A stretch of DNA of 64,000 nt. It comes from Verrucomicrobiota bacterium. GTDB lineage: Bacteria > Verrucomicrobiota > Verrucomicrobiia > Limisphaerales > UBA1319. How positions within the stretch are numbered: the stretch's first letter is position 1; each line of letters opens with the position of its first letter. Below are positions 13,685 to 23,389 of this stretch, one piece after another. Position numbers and translations under genes: made by a program. The notes under the pieces are model-generated. The model was not told the origin of the DNA, did not search any database, and saw nothing but the letters and a program-made list of their open reading frames with translations. The DNA is taken from NCBI GenBank assembly GCA_022711435.1, contig JAKLFB010000011.1, positions 85,831 to 149,830 of the forward strand, read 5' to 3'.

Positions 13685-14185
13685 CTACGCGGACGCTGCG
13701 CCGGGGCCGAGCTCGCCGGTCTCGCGCAGGCGCGTCTCGAGGCGTTCGAGAAACGGGTGCTGCGCGAACTTCAGCAGCAGCTTCGCCCGGGGTATGGTGA
13801 AGAACGAGGCCCGATCCATCTCCGGGTAGCTCCGGTACTGTCCCGAGCCCAGCGGAACCTCGAGGAGAAACGGCGCGCTCTTCAGCGGCTTGGAGCCGTC
13901 CCACTCCCCCGCAAACGCCCACGCATGGACGATCTTGCCCCCTTTCTGGCGGATCCAGCTCAGCGGGAGGAACGGGCCCTTCGGCTCGATCCCCACCTCT
14001 TCCTGAAACTCGCGAACCGCCGCCTCCAGCAGGCTCTCCTCCGGCTCCACCTCACCCTTCGGGATGCTCCACGTGTCCGAATTCCGATGCCGAAAGTAGG
14101 GCCCGCCCGGATGCGCCAGGAAAACCTCGAGCCGGCCCTGGCAGATCCGATACATCAGCAGCCCCGCGCTGACCTTCTGCGGCAT
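13685..14185 (-). CDS. NUDIX hydrolase
   Basis: A 166-residue NUDIX protein with a complete Nudix box, read as GEVEPEESLLEAAVREFQEE followed by VGI, giving the metal-binding REx2EE. The sequence before it (MPQKVSAGLLMYRICQGRLE, then DTWSIPKG) resembles the diadenosine-polyphosphate/MutT-like subgroup that begins with an AGxLxYR strand. A nucleotide di- or polyphosphate substrate is likely, but the specific one cannot be read from sequence. It lies 67 bp upstream of hisF on the same strand, so it may be first in the operon, with a promoter in the 130 bp between it and the MITE. Confidence 0.9.
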   Translation of the reverse strand: MPQKVSAGLLMYRICQGRLEVFLAHPGGPYFRHRNSDTWSIPKGEVEPEESLLEAAVREFQEEVGIEPKGPFLPLSWIRQKGGKIVHAWAFAGEWDGSKPLKSAPFLLEVPLGSGQYRSYPEMDRASFFTIPRAKLLLKFAQHPFLERLETRLRETGELGPGAASA

Positions 14186-14321
14186 GTTAGATCATCTAAC
14201 CATGACCCGCCACGATTTCAAACCATTTTTTCTCGCGCCCGGCGGCGGGCGATCAGCGACAAGATTCGACACCGGCTCAGGGTGGCCGGCCGGCCAAACC
14301 GCGCGGGCCGCTCGCCCCTTA

Positions 14322-14588
14322 GGGTCTGTGCAAAAATTAATTCCGATTTTGCTGGAGGGGATTGGGCGGGCTGGCAAGGCGCGACGAGCGAGCATACCCG
14401 CGCGGTCTGTGAGCGAGGAGCAACAAAGCCAGCGCGCCCAAGGCCCCCAGCCCGCAGGGGCGGCGCCGGGCCATCGGCTTCGTGGCTCGGTCGGTCGAGT
14501 ATCGCAGGGGATACACTCCCTCCCTCGCGCCTCGCATCGGGCCCGGCGGCGCTCCCGCCAAAATCGGAAGTAATTTTTGCACAGACCC
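14322..14588. mobile_element. MITE family A, full copy 1 (267 bp)
   Basis: A short non-coding element with inverted ends. The left end begins GGGTCTGTGCAAAAATTA and continues TTCCGATTTTG; the right end is the inverse of the same words, giving about 35 bp of nearly matching termini. TTA is found immediately on each side (14319-14321 and 14589-14591), read as a 3-bp target duplication. The interior is GC-rich and carries no convincing gene, only short shadow frames. A second copy at 59687-59959 is almost identical in the interior, implying recent movement by a transposase supplied elsewhere. The right-hand TTA doubles as the stop codon of the adjacent minus-strand methyltransferase gene. Confidence 0.85.
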
Positions 14589-15857
14589 TTAGGCCGGCAG
14601 CAGGACCTCGAATGCGAATCCCTTCAGATACTCCGTCTCCGGCACCGCCGGCAGCACGGGGTGATCCGGCGACTGCGCATACACCGCGATCCGCCGAAGC
14701 CACCGGCGGGCGTCGAAGGCCGCCTCCAGGATCACCTCCTGGAACATCCGCGCATCCACATGATGGGAGCAGCAAAACGTCGCCAGGCGACCCCCGGGTT
14801 TCAGCAGCTTCATCGCCCGCAAATGGATCTCCTTATACCCCCGCAGCGCATCCGGCACCGAAGCCCGGTTCCGGGTGAACGAAGGCGGATCCAAAACCAC
14901 CAGGTCCAGCCGCGGAACGAGCTTCTCGTGCGCCCCGGTCCGGGTCTGCGACTTGAGCCAGTCGAACACGTTGGCGGCCTCGAACTGGCATCGATCGGCC
15001 AGCCCGTTCCGCTGCGCGTTGCGCTCCGCCGCCGCAACCGCCTCGGCGCTCTGATCCAGCCCCCGAACCTCCCGAGCCCCGGCGCGCGCCGCGTGCAGGG
15101 CGAACCCGCCCTCATAGCTGAAGCAGTCCAGCACGGACGCGTCCTTGGCCAGCTCCGCCACCCGGCGGTAGTTCTCCTGCTGGTCAAGGTAGAGGCCCGT
15201 CTTGTGGCCCAGACCCGGGTGGAGCTCGAACCGCAATCCGTTCAGCTTCACCTCGATCGGCTCGCCCTTGCCTGCGCCCGGTCCCGGCGGATCGCCCTCC
15301 GGCGGAGCCGGCTCGTCCGAGCCCTCGATCGGCAGGCTCCCCGTCATACCCTCGAACCGCTGCGCCCCCGGATCGTGCCGCTCGATGACCCCCCGCGGCT
15401 GCAGCAAAGCCTGCAGGACATCGCCGATCATGCCCCGCCGCTGGCTCATTCCCAACGACGACATCTGCACGACCAGCACATCCTCATACTTGTCGACGAT
15501 CAGGCCGCTCAGAAAATCGCCCTCCGCATTCACGACCCGAAACGAGCTCGCCTCCGGGAGATGGCGCCGGCGGACATCGAGCGCGGCGGCAATCCTCTCC
15601 CGGAAAAACGCCCCGTCGATCTCCCGCCGGCCCGCTGCCAGCATCCGAACCTGGATCTTCGAGCGCGCGTTGTAGAACCCAACCCCCAGCAGGCGGTGCC
15701 GGTGGTCCTTGACCTGAACGACCTCGCCGTCCGCCGGAGGGCGCGTCGTTCGCAAGATCGCGCCCTGATAAACCCAGGGATGCCCCGCCAATACCCGGTC
15801 GGCTTCACCCGGGCGCAGGATCACCGTCGCTAATGAATTGGATTTCATGATTTCCAT
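14589..15857 (-). CDS. RlmI-like class I SAM-dependent rRNA methyltransferase
   Basis: A 422-residue protein with an N-terminal PUA-like domain (LRPGEADRVLAGHPWVYQGA), a middle domain (RVVNAEGDFLSGLIVDKYED) and a C-terminal Rossmann methyltransferase with ASVLDCFSYEGGFALHAARA and LVVLDPPSFTRNR. This order is that of RlmI/RlmK-L-type 23S rRNA cytosine-C5 methyltransferases, which act in the cytoplasm. An insertion rich in Pro/Gly (EGSDEPAPPEGDPPGPGAGK) sits between middle and catalytic domains. The catalytic ending SPDHPVLPAVPETEYLKGF matches the family. Its TAA stop lies exactly in the 3-bp target duplication of MITE copy 1, so the original stop may have been the same TAA, preserved by duplication. 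Confidence 0.87.
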   Translation of the reverse strand: MEIMKSNSLATVILRPGEADRVLAGHPWVYQGAILRTTRPPADGEVVQVKDHRHRLLGVGFYNARSKIQVRMLAAGRREIDGAFFRERIAAALDVRRRHLPEASSFRVVNAEGDFLSGLIVDKYEDVLVVQMSSLGMSQRRGMIGDVLQALLQPRGVIERHDPGAQRFEGMTGSLPIEGSDEPAPPEGDPPGPGAGKGEPIEVKLNGLRFELHPGLGHKTGLYLDQQENYRRVAELAKDASVLDCFSYEGGFALHAARAGAREVRGLDQSAEAVAAAERNAQRNGLADRCQFEAANVFDWLKSQTRTGAHEKLVPRLDLVVLDPPSFTRNRASVPDALRGYKEIHLRAMKLLKPGGRLATFCCSHHVDARMFQEVILEAAFDARRWLRRIAVYAQSPDHPVLPAVPETEYLKGFAFEVLLPA

Positions 15858-16042
15858 GGCCTCGGCTTTGCCGGAACGGCTCCGCGCCGTCCCCGTCCGC
15901 CGCCGGCCGCATCCCCACTTATCCCCGGTCCCTCCTCCCGGATCAAGCGCTTCCGGACGAAAAGCCGGACGGCAGGGGTCGGCGGAGCGGGTGTCAATTG
16001 GCTTGCGGGGGGAGGAATTCCCGGTAATCCTGGCGGCACATT

Positions 16043-17440
16043 ATGGGCGGATTTTTTGGTGTGGCTTCGAAGGCGGATTGTGTCGAGGACCTATTCTACG
16101 GGACCGATTACCACTCGCATCTGGGGACCCAGCGGGGCGGCCTGGCCGTCCGCAACGCCCAGGGCATCGCCCGCGTCATCCATGACATCCGCAACGCCCA
16201 GTTCCGCAGCAAGTTCGCCGACGACATCGTCCAGATGTCGGGCTCGATCGGCGTGGGCGTCATCAGCGATTTCGAGGACCAGCCCCTCCTGATCCGTGGC
16301 CGCCGCAGCCTCTTCGCCATCGTGACAGTCGGCGCCGTGCGCAACACGGCCGCCCTGGCGGAAAAGATGTTCCGGCGCCGCGGCGTGCATTTCGCCGAAA
16401 TGAGCCACGGCGACATCAACCCCACCGAGATCGTGGCGGCGCTGATCAACCAGGAGGAGACCTTCGCCGACGGCATCCGCCACGCCCAGGAGGAGATCGA
16501 GGGATCCTGCTCGCTTCTTCTCCTGACCGACGAAGGCATCTATGCCGCCCGCGACCGCCGGGGGCGGACCCCTGTGATCCTGGCCCAGAAAGAGGGCAGC
16601 TGCGCGGTGACCTTCGAGACGTGCGCGCTCTCCAACCTCGATTACGAGTTCGTGCGCGATCTGGGTCCGGGCGAGGTTGTCCTGGTGACGCCCGAGGGGT
16701 TCACCACCCTGAAGCCGCCGCTGCCGGAGATGAAGATGTGCAGCTTCCTGTGGGTGTATTACGGCTACCCGGCGTCAACCTACGAGGGCCGAAACGTCGA
16801 GTGTGTGCGGTATGCCTGCGGCCGATGCCTGGCCCGGCGCGACTCGGCCTCGGTCGACGTCGTCTGCGGCATCCCGGACTCGGGCATTGGCCATGCGCTG
16901 GGCTACGCCAGCGAGGCCGGCCTGCCCTACCGCCGCCCCTTCGTGAAATACACCCCCACCTGGCCCCGCAGCTTCATGCCCCAGAACCAAAAAACCCGCG
17001 ACCTGGTCGCGCGCATGAAGCTCATCCCCGTACGCGAGATCATCGACGGCCAGCGCCTCCTTTTCTGCGAGGACTCCATCGTGCGCGGCACCCAGCTCAA
17101 GGACACCATCCAGCGCCTGTTCCGGGCCGGCGCGCGCGAGGTCCACATGCGCCCCGCCTGCCCGCCGCTGATGTTCGGATGCCCCTACCTGAACTTCTCG
17201 CGGTCGCGCACGGAGCTGGACCTGGCGGCGCGGCGGGCCATCCAGCAGATCGACGGTGAGGGCGCCGACCTCGAAAAATACACCGACCCGGCCGGCGCGC
17301 CGTACCAGCGGATGTGCCGCCAGATCGGAGGCGACCTCGGCCTCACGTCCCTTCACTACCAGCGTCTGGACGACCTCCTGGGGGCCATCGGCCTGCCCGC
17401 AGGCCATGCCTGCACGTTCTGCTGGAACGGCCAGGCGTAG
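16043..17440 (+). CDS. PurF-type amidophosphoribosyltransferase lacking the catalytic cysteine
   Basis: A 465-residue PurF homologue. The phosphoribosyltransferase half has a clear PRPP loop (RLLFCEDSIVRGTQ) and flanking DVVCGIPDSGIGHALGYA and KYTPTWPRSFMPQNQ. The N-terminal half is an Ntn glutaminase fold, but it begins MGGFFGVASK where classical PurF begins MC-G; the nucleophilic Cys1 is a glycine. A group of PurF proteins starting MGGFFG is known, notably in Bacteroidota, so this is a lineage variant rather than a sequencing error. It may use free ammonia or a partner glutaminase; that is inference. A C-terminal CTFCWNG pair resembles an iron-sulphur or zinc ligand set. The divergent neighbour is the RlmI-like gene, with 185 bp between the starts. 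Confidence 0.88.
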   Translation: MGGFFGVASKADCVEDLFYGTDYHSHLGTQRGGLAVRNAQGIARVIHDIRNAQFRSKFADDIVQMSGSIGVGVISDFEDQPLLIRGRRSLFAIVTVGAVRNTAALAEKMFRRRGVHFAEMSHGDINPTEIVAALINQEETFADGIRHAQEEIEGSCSLLLLTDEGIYAARDRRGRTPVILAQKEGSCAVTFETCALSNLDYEFVRDLGPGEVVLVTPEGFTTLKPPLPEMKMCSFLWVYYGYPASTYEGRNVECVRYACGRCLARRDSASVDVVCGIPDSGIGHALGYASEAGLPYRRPFVKYTPTWPRSFMPQNQKTRDLVARMKLIPVREIIDGQRLLFCEDSIVRGTQLKDTIQRLFRAGAREVHMRPACPPLMFGCPYLNFSRSRTELDLAARRAIQQIDGEGADLEKYTDPAGAPYQRMCRQIGGDLGLTSLHYQRLDDLLGAIGLPAGHACTFCWNGQA

Positions 17441-17476
17441 CTTTCGAGCTCGGCAGGAATCCCTCCCGCCCGCCGC

Positions 17477-18856
17477 TCAATACTCGCGGTCCTCTTTCTG
17501 CCCCGGCGCAGGCACCGGGTATCTGCCGTCCGGGCCCGCCACGAGCGGCGCCGCCGAGTTCATCGCCAGCCGATCCACAGCGGGCGCAAACTCGTGCTGG
17601 CCGTTCAGGATCTGATCGTAGGTGACAACCTGGCCGGTGTGGGCCGCCATCCGGCCCATCGATGTCACCAGGCTGGCGACCGTTCCGCGCCGGGCCTCGT
17701 TGTAGGCGCGGCCGTTCCGGATGGCATCGATCAGGTCATCCCACTCGAGCTGGTAGGGGCTCTTTTCCGGCTGGGGAAACGCCCAGGCCAGGTTCTCCTT
17801 CGTCATGTTGTGGCCGCGATAGGTCCGGACCCGGCCGGGCGCGTGGCCCGAGGTCGAGATCACGGCGGACCCCTTCGTGCCGTGCCCGTAGCTGGCGAAC
17901 TCCTCGTGGCATCCGGACATGCACCGCCCATTGAAGATCAGCTTGGCGCCGTCGGGGAATGTGTATTCGACGGCATAGACGTCGAAGTTCTGGTCGACGG
18001 AATCGCCGCGGTAATGGCGGCCGCCGACGCCCTGGGCGGAGACCGGCCAGGCATTCTTCATCCAGCAGCATTCGTCGATCTGGTGGATGTTGTAATCGCT
18101 GAAGATCCCGCCGCTGGCCCAGAGGAAGCCGTGGAATCGCTGGACCTGATAGAGCAGCTCGCTCTGGCCGGCCGGCCGCGGGCCCGCCTTGCCGCCCGGC
18201 CCGTGCATCCGATACGCCTGCAGCAGCATCAGATCCCCGATCTCGCCCTCCTGGATCCGCCGGTGCAGCTCCTGGCGGCCCCGGCAATGACGCACCATCA
18301 GCCCCACCCCCACTTTCAAGTTCTTTCGTTCCGACTCCTCCGCCAGCTCGAGCATGCGGCGCGTCGTGGGGCCGTCGACCGTGATCGGCTTCTCCATGAA
18401 CACGTTCAATCCCTTGGCGATCGCATACGTGAAATGGACCCACCGGAACGCCGGCGGCGTGGCGAAGATCGCCACATCGCCGGGCCGCAGGCAGTCCATC
18501 GCTTTCCGGTATCCGTCGAACCCGATGAACTGGCGGTCGGTCGGGACATCCATCTGGCTGGCGTGCCGGGCCTTCAGGTCTTGAAAGCTGCTGCTGAGCT
18601 TGCGCTCGAACACGTCCGCCATCGCCACCAGCTGGATCGGACCGCTCTTGGTGGAGAGCGCATTGCCCGCCGCCCCCGTCCCCCGCCCGCCGCATCCGAT
18701 CAGCGCCACGCGGATCGAGTCGCTGCCGGCCGCGTGCACGGCCGGGATGGCCACCCCCGCCAGCGCCGAGGCTGCCACCGCCTTCCCCGTGCTCGCGATG
18801 AACTCGCGCCGCGTGATGCTCGTTTCGTTCCGATGCGATTTCTGTTTCTGGTTCAT
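17477..18856 (-). CDS. Gfo/Idh/MocA-family oxidoreductase with Tat signal
   Basis: A 459-residue exported NAD(P)-dependent sugar oxidoreductase family member. The chosen start gives an N terminus with a twin-arginine signal (SITRREFIASTGKAVAASAL) followed by the Rossmann nucleotide motif VALIGCGGRGTGAA. The middle contains NVFMEKPITVDGPTTRRML, the EKP motif that positions the catalytic Lys in this family, and the C-terminal substrate domain follows. A longer in-frame extension upstream is possible but would bury the Tat motif. Such secreted Gfo/Idh/MocA proteins are numerous in Planctomycetota and Verrucomicrobiota; the substrate is unknown. It is divergent from the dUTPase gene, with 118 bp between the starts. 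Confidence 0.88.
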   Translation of the reverse strand: MNQKQKSHRNETSITRREFIASTGKAVAASALAGVAIPAVHAAGSDSIRVALIGCGGRGTGAAGNALSTKSGPIQLVAMADVFERKLSSSFQDLKARHASQMDVPTDRQFIGFDGYRKAMDCLRPGDVAIFATPPAFRWVHFTYAIAKGLNVFMEKPITVDGPTTRRMLELAEESERKNLKVGVGLMVRHCRGRQELHRRIQEGEIGDLMLLQAYRMHGPGGKAGPRPAGQSELLYQVQRFHGFLWASGGIFSDYNIHQIDECCWMKNAWPVSAQGVGGRHYRGDSVDQNFDVYAVEYTFPDGAKLIFNGRCMSGCHEEFASYGHGTKGSAVISTSGHAPGRVRTYRGHNMTKENLAWAFPQPEKSPYQLEWDDLIDAIRNGRAYNEARRGTVASLVTSMGRMAAHTGQVVTYDQILNGQHEFAPAVDRLAMNSAAPLVAGPDGRYPVPAPGQKEDREY

Positions 18857-18974
18857 AGTCTTGCCTGATCTTGCCGCCATTCCAATGGCCTGACCCGATT
18901 CTGTCCAGCCCGAAATCCCCGGAGAACACTTGCGCTTGCCTACCCGCCCGCTTTGTCGAATGCTCACTCCATCT

Positions 18975-19355
18975 ATGGAATCGCTCGATTCATTGCAGGA
19001 CATGTTCCGGATGCAGAAATTGCTCAACGAGCGGATCGGCGTCCGCACCGACGGGATGACACCCGAGGAGCGGGCCCGGTGGGTACTGAATTACTGCCGG
19101 GCCATGTCGCAGGAGATCGCCGAGCTGACCGACAGCGTCCCGTGGAAATGGTGGGCCAAGTACCAGAAGCTCGACGAGCAGAATGCGCGGGTCGAGGTCG
19201 TGGACCTGTTCCACTTCCTCATCAGCGCCGCCCAGGTCCTCGGGATGAGCGCCGAGGACGTCTATGCGGCCTACCTGAAGAAGAACGCGGTTAATTTCTC
19301 CCGCCAGGAGCAGGGGTACACCCGCAAGGACGAAGGCGATTCCAAGCACATCTGA
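18975..19355 (+). CDS. Dimeric dUTPase / MazG-like all-alpha NTP pyrophosphatase
   Basis: A 126-residue helical protein. The segments ALSQEIAEL-like (here RAMSQEIAELTDSVPWKWWA) and ARVEVVDLFHFLISAAQVLG carry the ExxE and ExxD metal ligands of the dimeric dUTPase/MazG superfamily, which hydrolyses dUTP/dUDP or related nucleotides to limit uracil in DNA. The SVPWKWW signature is characteristic of the dUTPase-like bacterial subgroup. Earlier in-frame ATGs exist at 18930 and 18960; 18975 was chosen because homologues begin close to the SLQDMFRMQKLLNER helix. It converges with aroC, with 5 bp between the stops. Confidence 0.8.
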   Translation: MESLDSLQDMFRMQKLLNERIGVRTDGMTPEERARWVLNYCRAMSQEIAELTDSVPWKWWAKYQKLDEQNARVEVVDLFHFLISAAQVLGMSAEDVYAAYLKKNAVNFSRQEQGYTRKDEGDSKHI

Positions 19356-19360
19356 GGGGG

Positions 19361-20461
19361 TCAAGGCTGGGGGGATCGCCCCTCCCCGCATTGCGCGCGG
19401 TGCCGCAGGGCGTGATCCACAAGCACCAGGGCGGCCATCGCCTCGACAATCGGCACGGCCCGCGGCAGGACGCACGGATCGTGTCGGCCCCGGCCCCGCA
19501 GCGTGGTCGAACGCCCCTCGGCGTCCACCGTCTCCTGCTCGACCATCACCGTCGCCACGGGCTTGAAGGCCACCCGGAAATAGATCGGCGCTCCGTTCGA
19601 GATGCCGCCCTGGATCCCGCCCGACCAGTTCGTTCGCGTGGCCACGCGGCCATCCCGGATGCAGAAGGCGTCGTTGTGCTCGATCCCGGTCATCCGGGTG
19701 CCGGCGAAGCCCGAGCCCACCTCGAATCCTTTGGCGGCGGGCAGGCTGAGCATCGCCTTGGCCAGATCGGCCTCGAGCTTGTCGAAGACCGGATCGCCCC
19801 AGCCGGGCGGCACGCCTCGCGCCACGCCGGTGACAATCCCTCCCACGGTGTTCCCCTCGCGGCGGATCCGCTCGATGAGCCGCATCATCCGCTGAGCCAT
19901 GCGCGGATCCGGGCATCGGACCGGGTTGGCCTCGACGTCCTGCGGCTGCACCTTCTCCATATCGACGGCGGCGGCCAGGGTGCGGACCTGCTGGACCCAG
20001 GCGAGCACCTCCACGCCGAACTGCTCGCGCAGCACCTTCCGCGCAATCGCGCCCGCAGCCACCCGGCCAATCGTCTCCCGCGCGCTCGATCGGCCGCCCC
20101 CCTGCCAGTTGCGAAACCCGTATTTCGCCCAATACGTGTAATCGGCGTGGGACGGCCGGAACTTGCCGGCCATCTCTGAGTAAGCCCCCGGGCGGGCGTC
20201 CTCGTTCTTCACCCAGAGGCAGATCGGCGTGCCCAGGGTCTTGCCCTCGAACGTCCCCGACAGTATCTGGACGGCGTCCGATTCCTTGCGGGGCGAGACG
20301 ATGGGCGACTGGCCCGGGCGGCGCCGGTCCAGGTCAGGCTGGATGTCCGGCTCGGCAAGCTCGAGCCGGGGCGGGCATCCGTCGACAATTGCGCCCACCC
20401 CGCCGCCGTGCGACTCCCCCCAGGTTGTCACGCGAAACAAATGCCCAAAGGTGTTGCCCAT
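19361..20461 (-). CDS. aroC: Chorismate synthase AroC
   Basis: A 366-residue cytoplasmic FMN-dependent enzyme that makes chorismate from EPSP, the branch-point precursor of tryptophan (see trpE). Family signatures are all present: [89 protein letters not shown] and [17 protein letters not shown]. Full length for the bacterial type. The start overlaps nothing; 90 bp separate it from the divergent FAD-oxidoreductase gene, which must contain both promoters. Confidence 0.97.
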   Translation of the reverse strand: MGNTFGHLFRVTTWGESHGGGVGAIVDGCPPRLELAEPDIQPDLDRRRPGQSPIVSPRKESDAVQILSGTFEGKTLGTPICLWVKNEDARPGAYSEMAGKFRPSHADYTYWAKYGFRNWQGGGRSSARETIGRVAAGAIARKVLREQFGVEVLAWVQQVRTLAAAVDMEKVQPQDVEANPVRCPDPRMAQRMMRLIERIRREGNTVGGIVTGVARGVPPGWGDPVFDKLEADLAKAMLSLPAAKGFEVGSGFAGTRMTGIEHNDAFCIRDGRVATRTNWSGGIQGGISNGAPIYFRVAFKPVATVMVEQETVDAEGRSTTLRGRGRHDPCVLPRAVPIVEAMAALVLVDHALRHRAQCGEGRSPQP

Positions 20462-20551
20462 GCCCGCACCATGGGCGAAAACCCCCCTCCCGACAAGCCT
20501 TGGATCGCATTTGCCTTCCCCGCGCGGCCTCGAGCCGCTATCCTGGAACCT

Positions 20552-23002
20552 ATGCGCTTACCCCTTCGCGTTCGCTTGTGGCAGCCGATCGCACCGCGGC
20601 TGGTTTGGCTGGCCGGGATGATCGGCCTCGGCATGCAGCCGCTTGCCGCCGCCGAGGCTCAATCCGGCCTGATCCTGGCCGAAGCCGAAGGTTTTGACCG
20701 ACGCGGCGGGTGGGTTGTCGACCAGCAGTTCATGGACATCATGGGCTCGCCGTATCTTCTGGCGCACGGCCTGGGGCGCCCGGTCGCCGACGCAACCACC
20801 GATCTCTCGATCCCCGCAGCCGGCCGGTATCGGGTTTGGGTGCGGACCAAGGACTGGGTTGCACCTTGGAATGCCCAGGGCGCACCAGGGCGCTTCCAGG
20901 TGGTTGTCCGCGGCCGTCCGCTCGAGGCCGTCTTCGGCGCCTCCGGCGCTGACTGGCACTGGCAGGACGGCGGGCTCATCGATCTGCCCGCAGGCAAAGC
21001 CTCCCTCGCATTGCACGATCTCACGGGGTTCGAAGGGCGGTGCGACGCCGTGCTGCTGTCGCGGGACCCGGACTTCACCCCGCCGAATCGGGATCCGGCG
21101 ATGGCCGTCTTTCGCCGGGCATGCCTGGGCCTGCCGGAGGAACCGGAGCGGGCGGGAGAGTATGATTTTGTGGTCACGGGCGGCGGGATTGCGGGGACGT
21201 GTGCGGCGCTGGCAGCGGCGCGGCTGGGGCTGAAGGTGGCGCTGGTCCAAGACCGGCCGGTGCTCGGCGGCAACAACAGCTCCGAGGTCCGCGTCTGGCT
21301 CCAGGGCGCCCGCAACGACGAGCCCTGGCCGAGAATCGGAGACATCGTGGCCGAACTCGAGCAGGAGCGCCGCGCCCATTACGGCCCCGCAAATACAGCA
21401 GATCTGTACGAAGACGAAAAGAAGCTCGCTGTCGCGCGCGCTGAACCCAATATCACCCTCCTGCTCGAACACCGCGTCAACGGCGTCGAGATGGCCAACC
21501 GCCGCATCGTGGCCGTGATCGCCCAGTCGATCGCCAGCGGAAAGCGCCTCCGGATCGGCGGGCGATGGTTTGCAGACTGCACCGGCGACGCCTCGGTCGG
21601 CGCCCTGGCCGGCGCCGATCTCGACATGGAACCGAAGGGCCACATGGGACCGTGCAACCTCTGGAACGTCTGCGAAGCCCGGGATGCCGCCGGCGCCGTC
21701 TCCACCCAGCCCATCCCCTTCCCGCGCTGCCCGTGGGCGCTGGATCTTTCGGACAAACCCTTTCCCGGCCGCAGCCCGACAAACCCCAATCCGAACCAGC
21801 TCGGCGGATGGTACTGGGAAAGCGGTTTCGACCGGGACCCCATCCAGGAGATGGAGCTGATCCGGGACTGGAATTTTCGCGCGATGTACGGCGCCTGGGA
21901 TGTGATCAAGAACGTCGACAAGGTCCTGCCCAACTACATCCTGAACTGGTCCGCCCACATCCTCGGCAAACGCGAATCCCGCCGCCTCATGGGCGATGTG
22001 ATCCTCACGCTTGATGACCTCCAGAGCGACCGCCAGTTCCCCGATCCCGCTGCCCCGACCGGCTGGAGCAACGACATCCACTCGCCCGATCCCCGATACG
22101 AGAAGGGATTCGAGGGCGATGCGTTCATCGCCCGAGCCGACTTCGGCCAATACCCCGCCCACCGCGCCGGCCGGCCCTACTGGATCCCCTATCGCTGCCT
22201 CTACTCGCGCAACATCCCCAACCTCTTCATGGCCGGACGCAACATCAGCGTCGCCCACGAAGCGCTCGGCGCCGTCCGTGTCATGCGCACCTGCGGCGCC
22301 GAGGGCGAAATCATCGGCATGGCCGCCAGCCTCTGCCGGAAATATTCCGCCACTCCGCGCGCGATCTACGAAAAACATCTTTCCGAATTGCAGGACCTCA
22401 TGCGGCGCGGCGCCGGCAAACTCCAGGGACGCCAAATCCCTTACATCAACCAGGGACGCCGCACCGCCCAATCCGCCACCCCGCCGCGCCCGCTGCCCCT
22501 CGCCGCGCCCGCATGGCTCGAAGATGCGGGTCCCAACCTGGCCCGCACCGCCCGCGTGAGCATCCCCGGCGCTCCGACCACCGACGCCCAGGCCGCACGC
22601 CTTCTCGTCGATGGCCTCAGCCGCATGGAAGACAACACGACCCGATGGATCCATCGCGGCCCGCTGCCTCATTATGTCGAGTTCATCTGGACCGCCCCCG
22701 TCCGCCTCGGCGCTGCCCGCATCCTCTCCGGCTATTCCTCGAATGGCGCCGTCCAGGCCCCCATCCGGGATTTCCGATTCCAATGGCATGACGGTGCCGC
22801 GTGGAAGGACATCCCCGGCGCAACGATCCTCGATAACACCCTCCCCGCCTGGTCCGGAACATTCGACGCCGTCCATGCCTCCCGGATCCGACTCGCCATC
22901 ACCGCCACCCAGGATGACATCGCCCGCATCTGGGAAGTCGAACTGTACGCCCCTGCCGTAAAACCGCGGACTCCAAACTTTAGATCCATGATCGATCCCT
23001 AA
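20552..23002 (+). CDS. Exported FAD-dependent oxidoreductase with discoidin-like C-terminal domain
   Basis: An 816-residue protein. A signal-peptide-like start ([20 protein letters not shown], ending near PLAAAEA) precedes a beta-rich domain of about 150 residues. Next is an FAD-binding core with the dinucleotide motif [20 protein letters not shown] near residue 205 and the family segment [15 protein letters not shown], typical of the FAD_oxidored group common in PVC and Bacteroidota polysaccharide-use genes. The C-terminal 140 residues ([14 protein letters not shown] through [12 protein letters not shown]) look like an F5/8-type carbohydrate-binding domain. An in-frame extension to 20408 exists, but the signal peptide supports 20552. 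Likely acts on a sugar-derived substrate outside the cytoplasm; the exact reaction is unknown. Confidence 0.82.
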   Translation: MRLPLRVRLWQPIAPRLVWLAGMIGLGMQPLAAAEAQSGLILAEAEGFDRRGGWVVDQQFMDIMGSPYLLAHGLGRPVADATTDLSIPAAGRYRVWVRTKDWVAPWNAQGAPGRFQVVVRGRPLEAVFGASGADWHWQDGGLIDLPAGKASLALHDLTGFEGRCDAVLLSRDPDFTPPNRDPAMAVFRRACLGLPEEPERAGEYDFVVTGGGIAGTCAALAAARLGLKVALVQDRPVLGGNNSSEVRVWLQGARNDEPWPRIGDIVAELEQERRAHYGPANTADLYEDEKKLAVARAEPNITLLLEHRVNGVEMANRRIVAVIAQSIASGKRLRIGGRWFADCTGDASVGALAGADLDMEPKGHMGPCNLWNVCEARDAAGAVSTQPIPFPRCPWALDLSDKPFPGRSPTNPNPNQLGGWYWESGFDRDPIQEMELIRDWNFRAMYGAWDVIKNVDKVLPNYILNWSAHILGKRESRRLMGDVILTLDDLQSDRQFPDPAAPTGWSNDIHSPDPRYEKGFEGDAFIARADFGQYPAHRAGRPYWIPYRCLYSRNIPNLFMAGRNISVAHEALGAVRVMRTCGAEGEIIGMAASLCRKYSATPRAIYEKHLSELQDLMRRGAGKLQGRQIPYINQGRRTAQSATPPRPLPLAAPAWLEDAGPNLARTARVSIPGAPTTDAQAARLLVDGLSRMEDNTTRWIHRGPLPHYVEFIWTAPVRLGAARILSGYSSNGAVQAPIRDFRFQWHDGAAWKDIPGATILDNTLPAWSGTFDAVHASRIRLAITATQDDIARIWEVELYAPAVKPRTPNFRSMIDP

Positions 23003-23389
23003 CCGACAGAAGCCCTCAACCGCCAGACGTTCGGTTTTCCTGGAGACAACACCGACGAAGGCAGTCTGGGCAACGCCGTCCCTACCTCCGTCTGCGCTAC
23101 CGGACCGCGCTCGGCCAACCGCCACCGTCCCAATCCGGATTTTCAGAACCGTACCAACCGCACCGCCCACGGGGACGCCGTGCGCCAAAGCTGTTACCGG
23201 GGTGAATGCGTGGACCGTTATTTTCTTGACTCGCTCGCTCGTTTCCTTATAAGGTGTTAGTCAGACTTCAGATGTTTATTGAAGGGACGGGTTTTTCTTG
23301 ACGCGCTTTAACGGAAAAGTCCGTGGAATATGCTATTCGCGACTCAGTTTTGGGCTAATGGCTGCCACATGGCCCGCAAGGTTTCCCCC
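23003..23389. other. 387-bp intergenic leader ahead of the exported-protein cluster
   Basis: No gene is supported here. The first 220 bp are GC-rich and featureless; the last 170 bp become distinctly AT-richer and contain the promoter listed separately. This compositional step marks the beginning of the five-gene cluster, whose base composition is lower in GC than the flanking housekeeping genes. Confidence 0.6.
23226..23253 (+). promoter_or_regulatory. Sigma70-type promoter candidate for the 23.4-36.4 kb cluster
   Basis: TTGACT (23226-23231) and TATAAG (23248-23253) are separated by 16 bp, close to the housekeeping consensus and exceptional for this GC-rich sequence. It faces the five co-directional exported-protein genes and lies about 135 bp before the chosen start of the first, leaving room for a long 5' leader. 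No terminator was recognised between it and the gene. Confidence 0.6.

Noticed and set aside
14322..14588. Short open frames inside the MITE as a transposase or toxin gene
   Set aside because: Low-complexity Arg/Ala/Pro products, not maintained between the two full copies; the element is non-autonomous.
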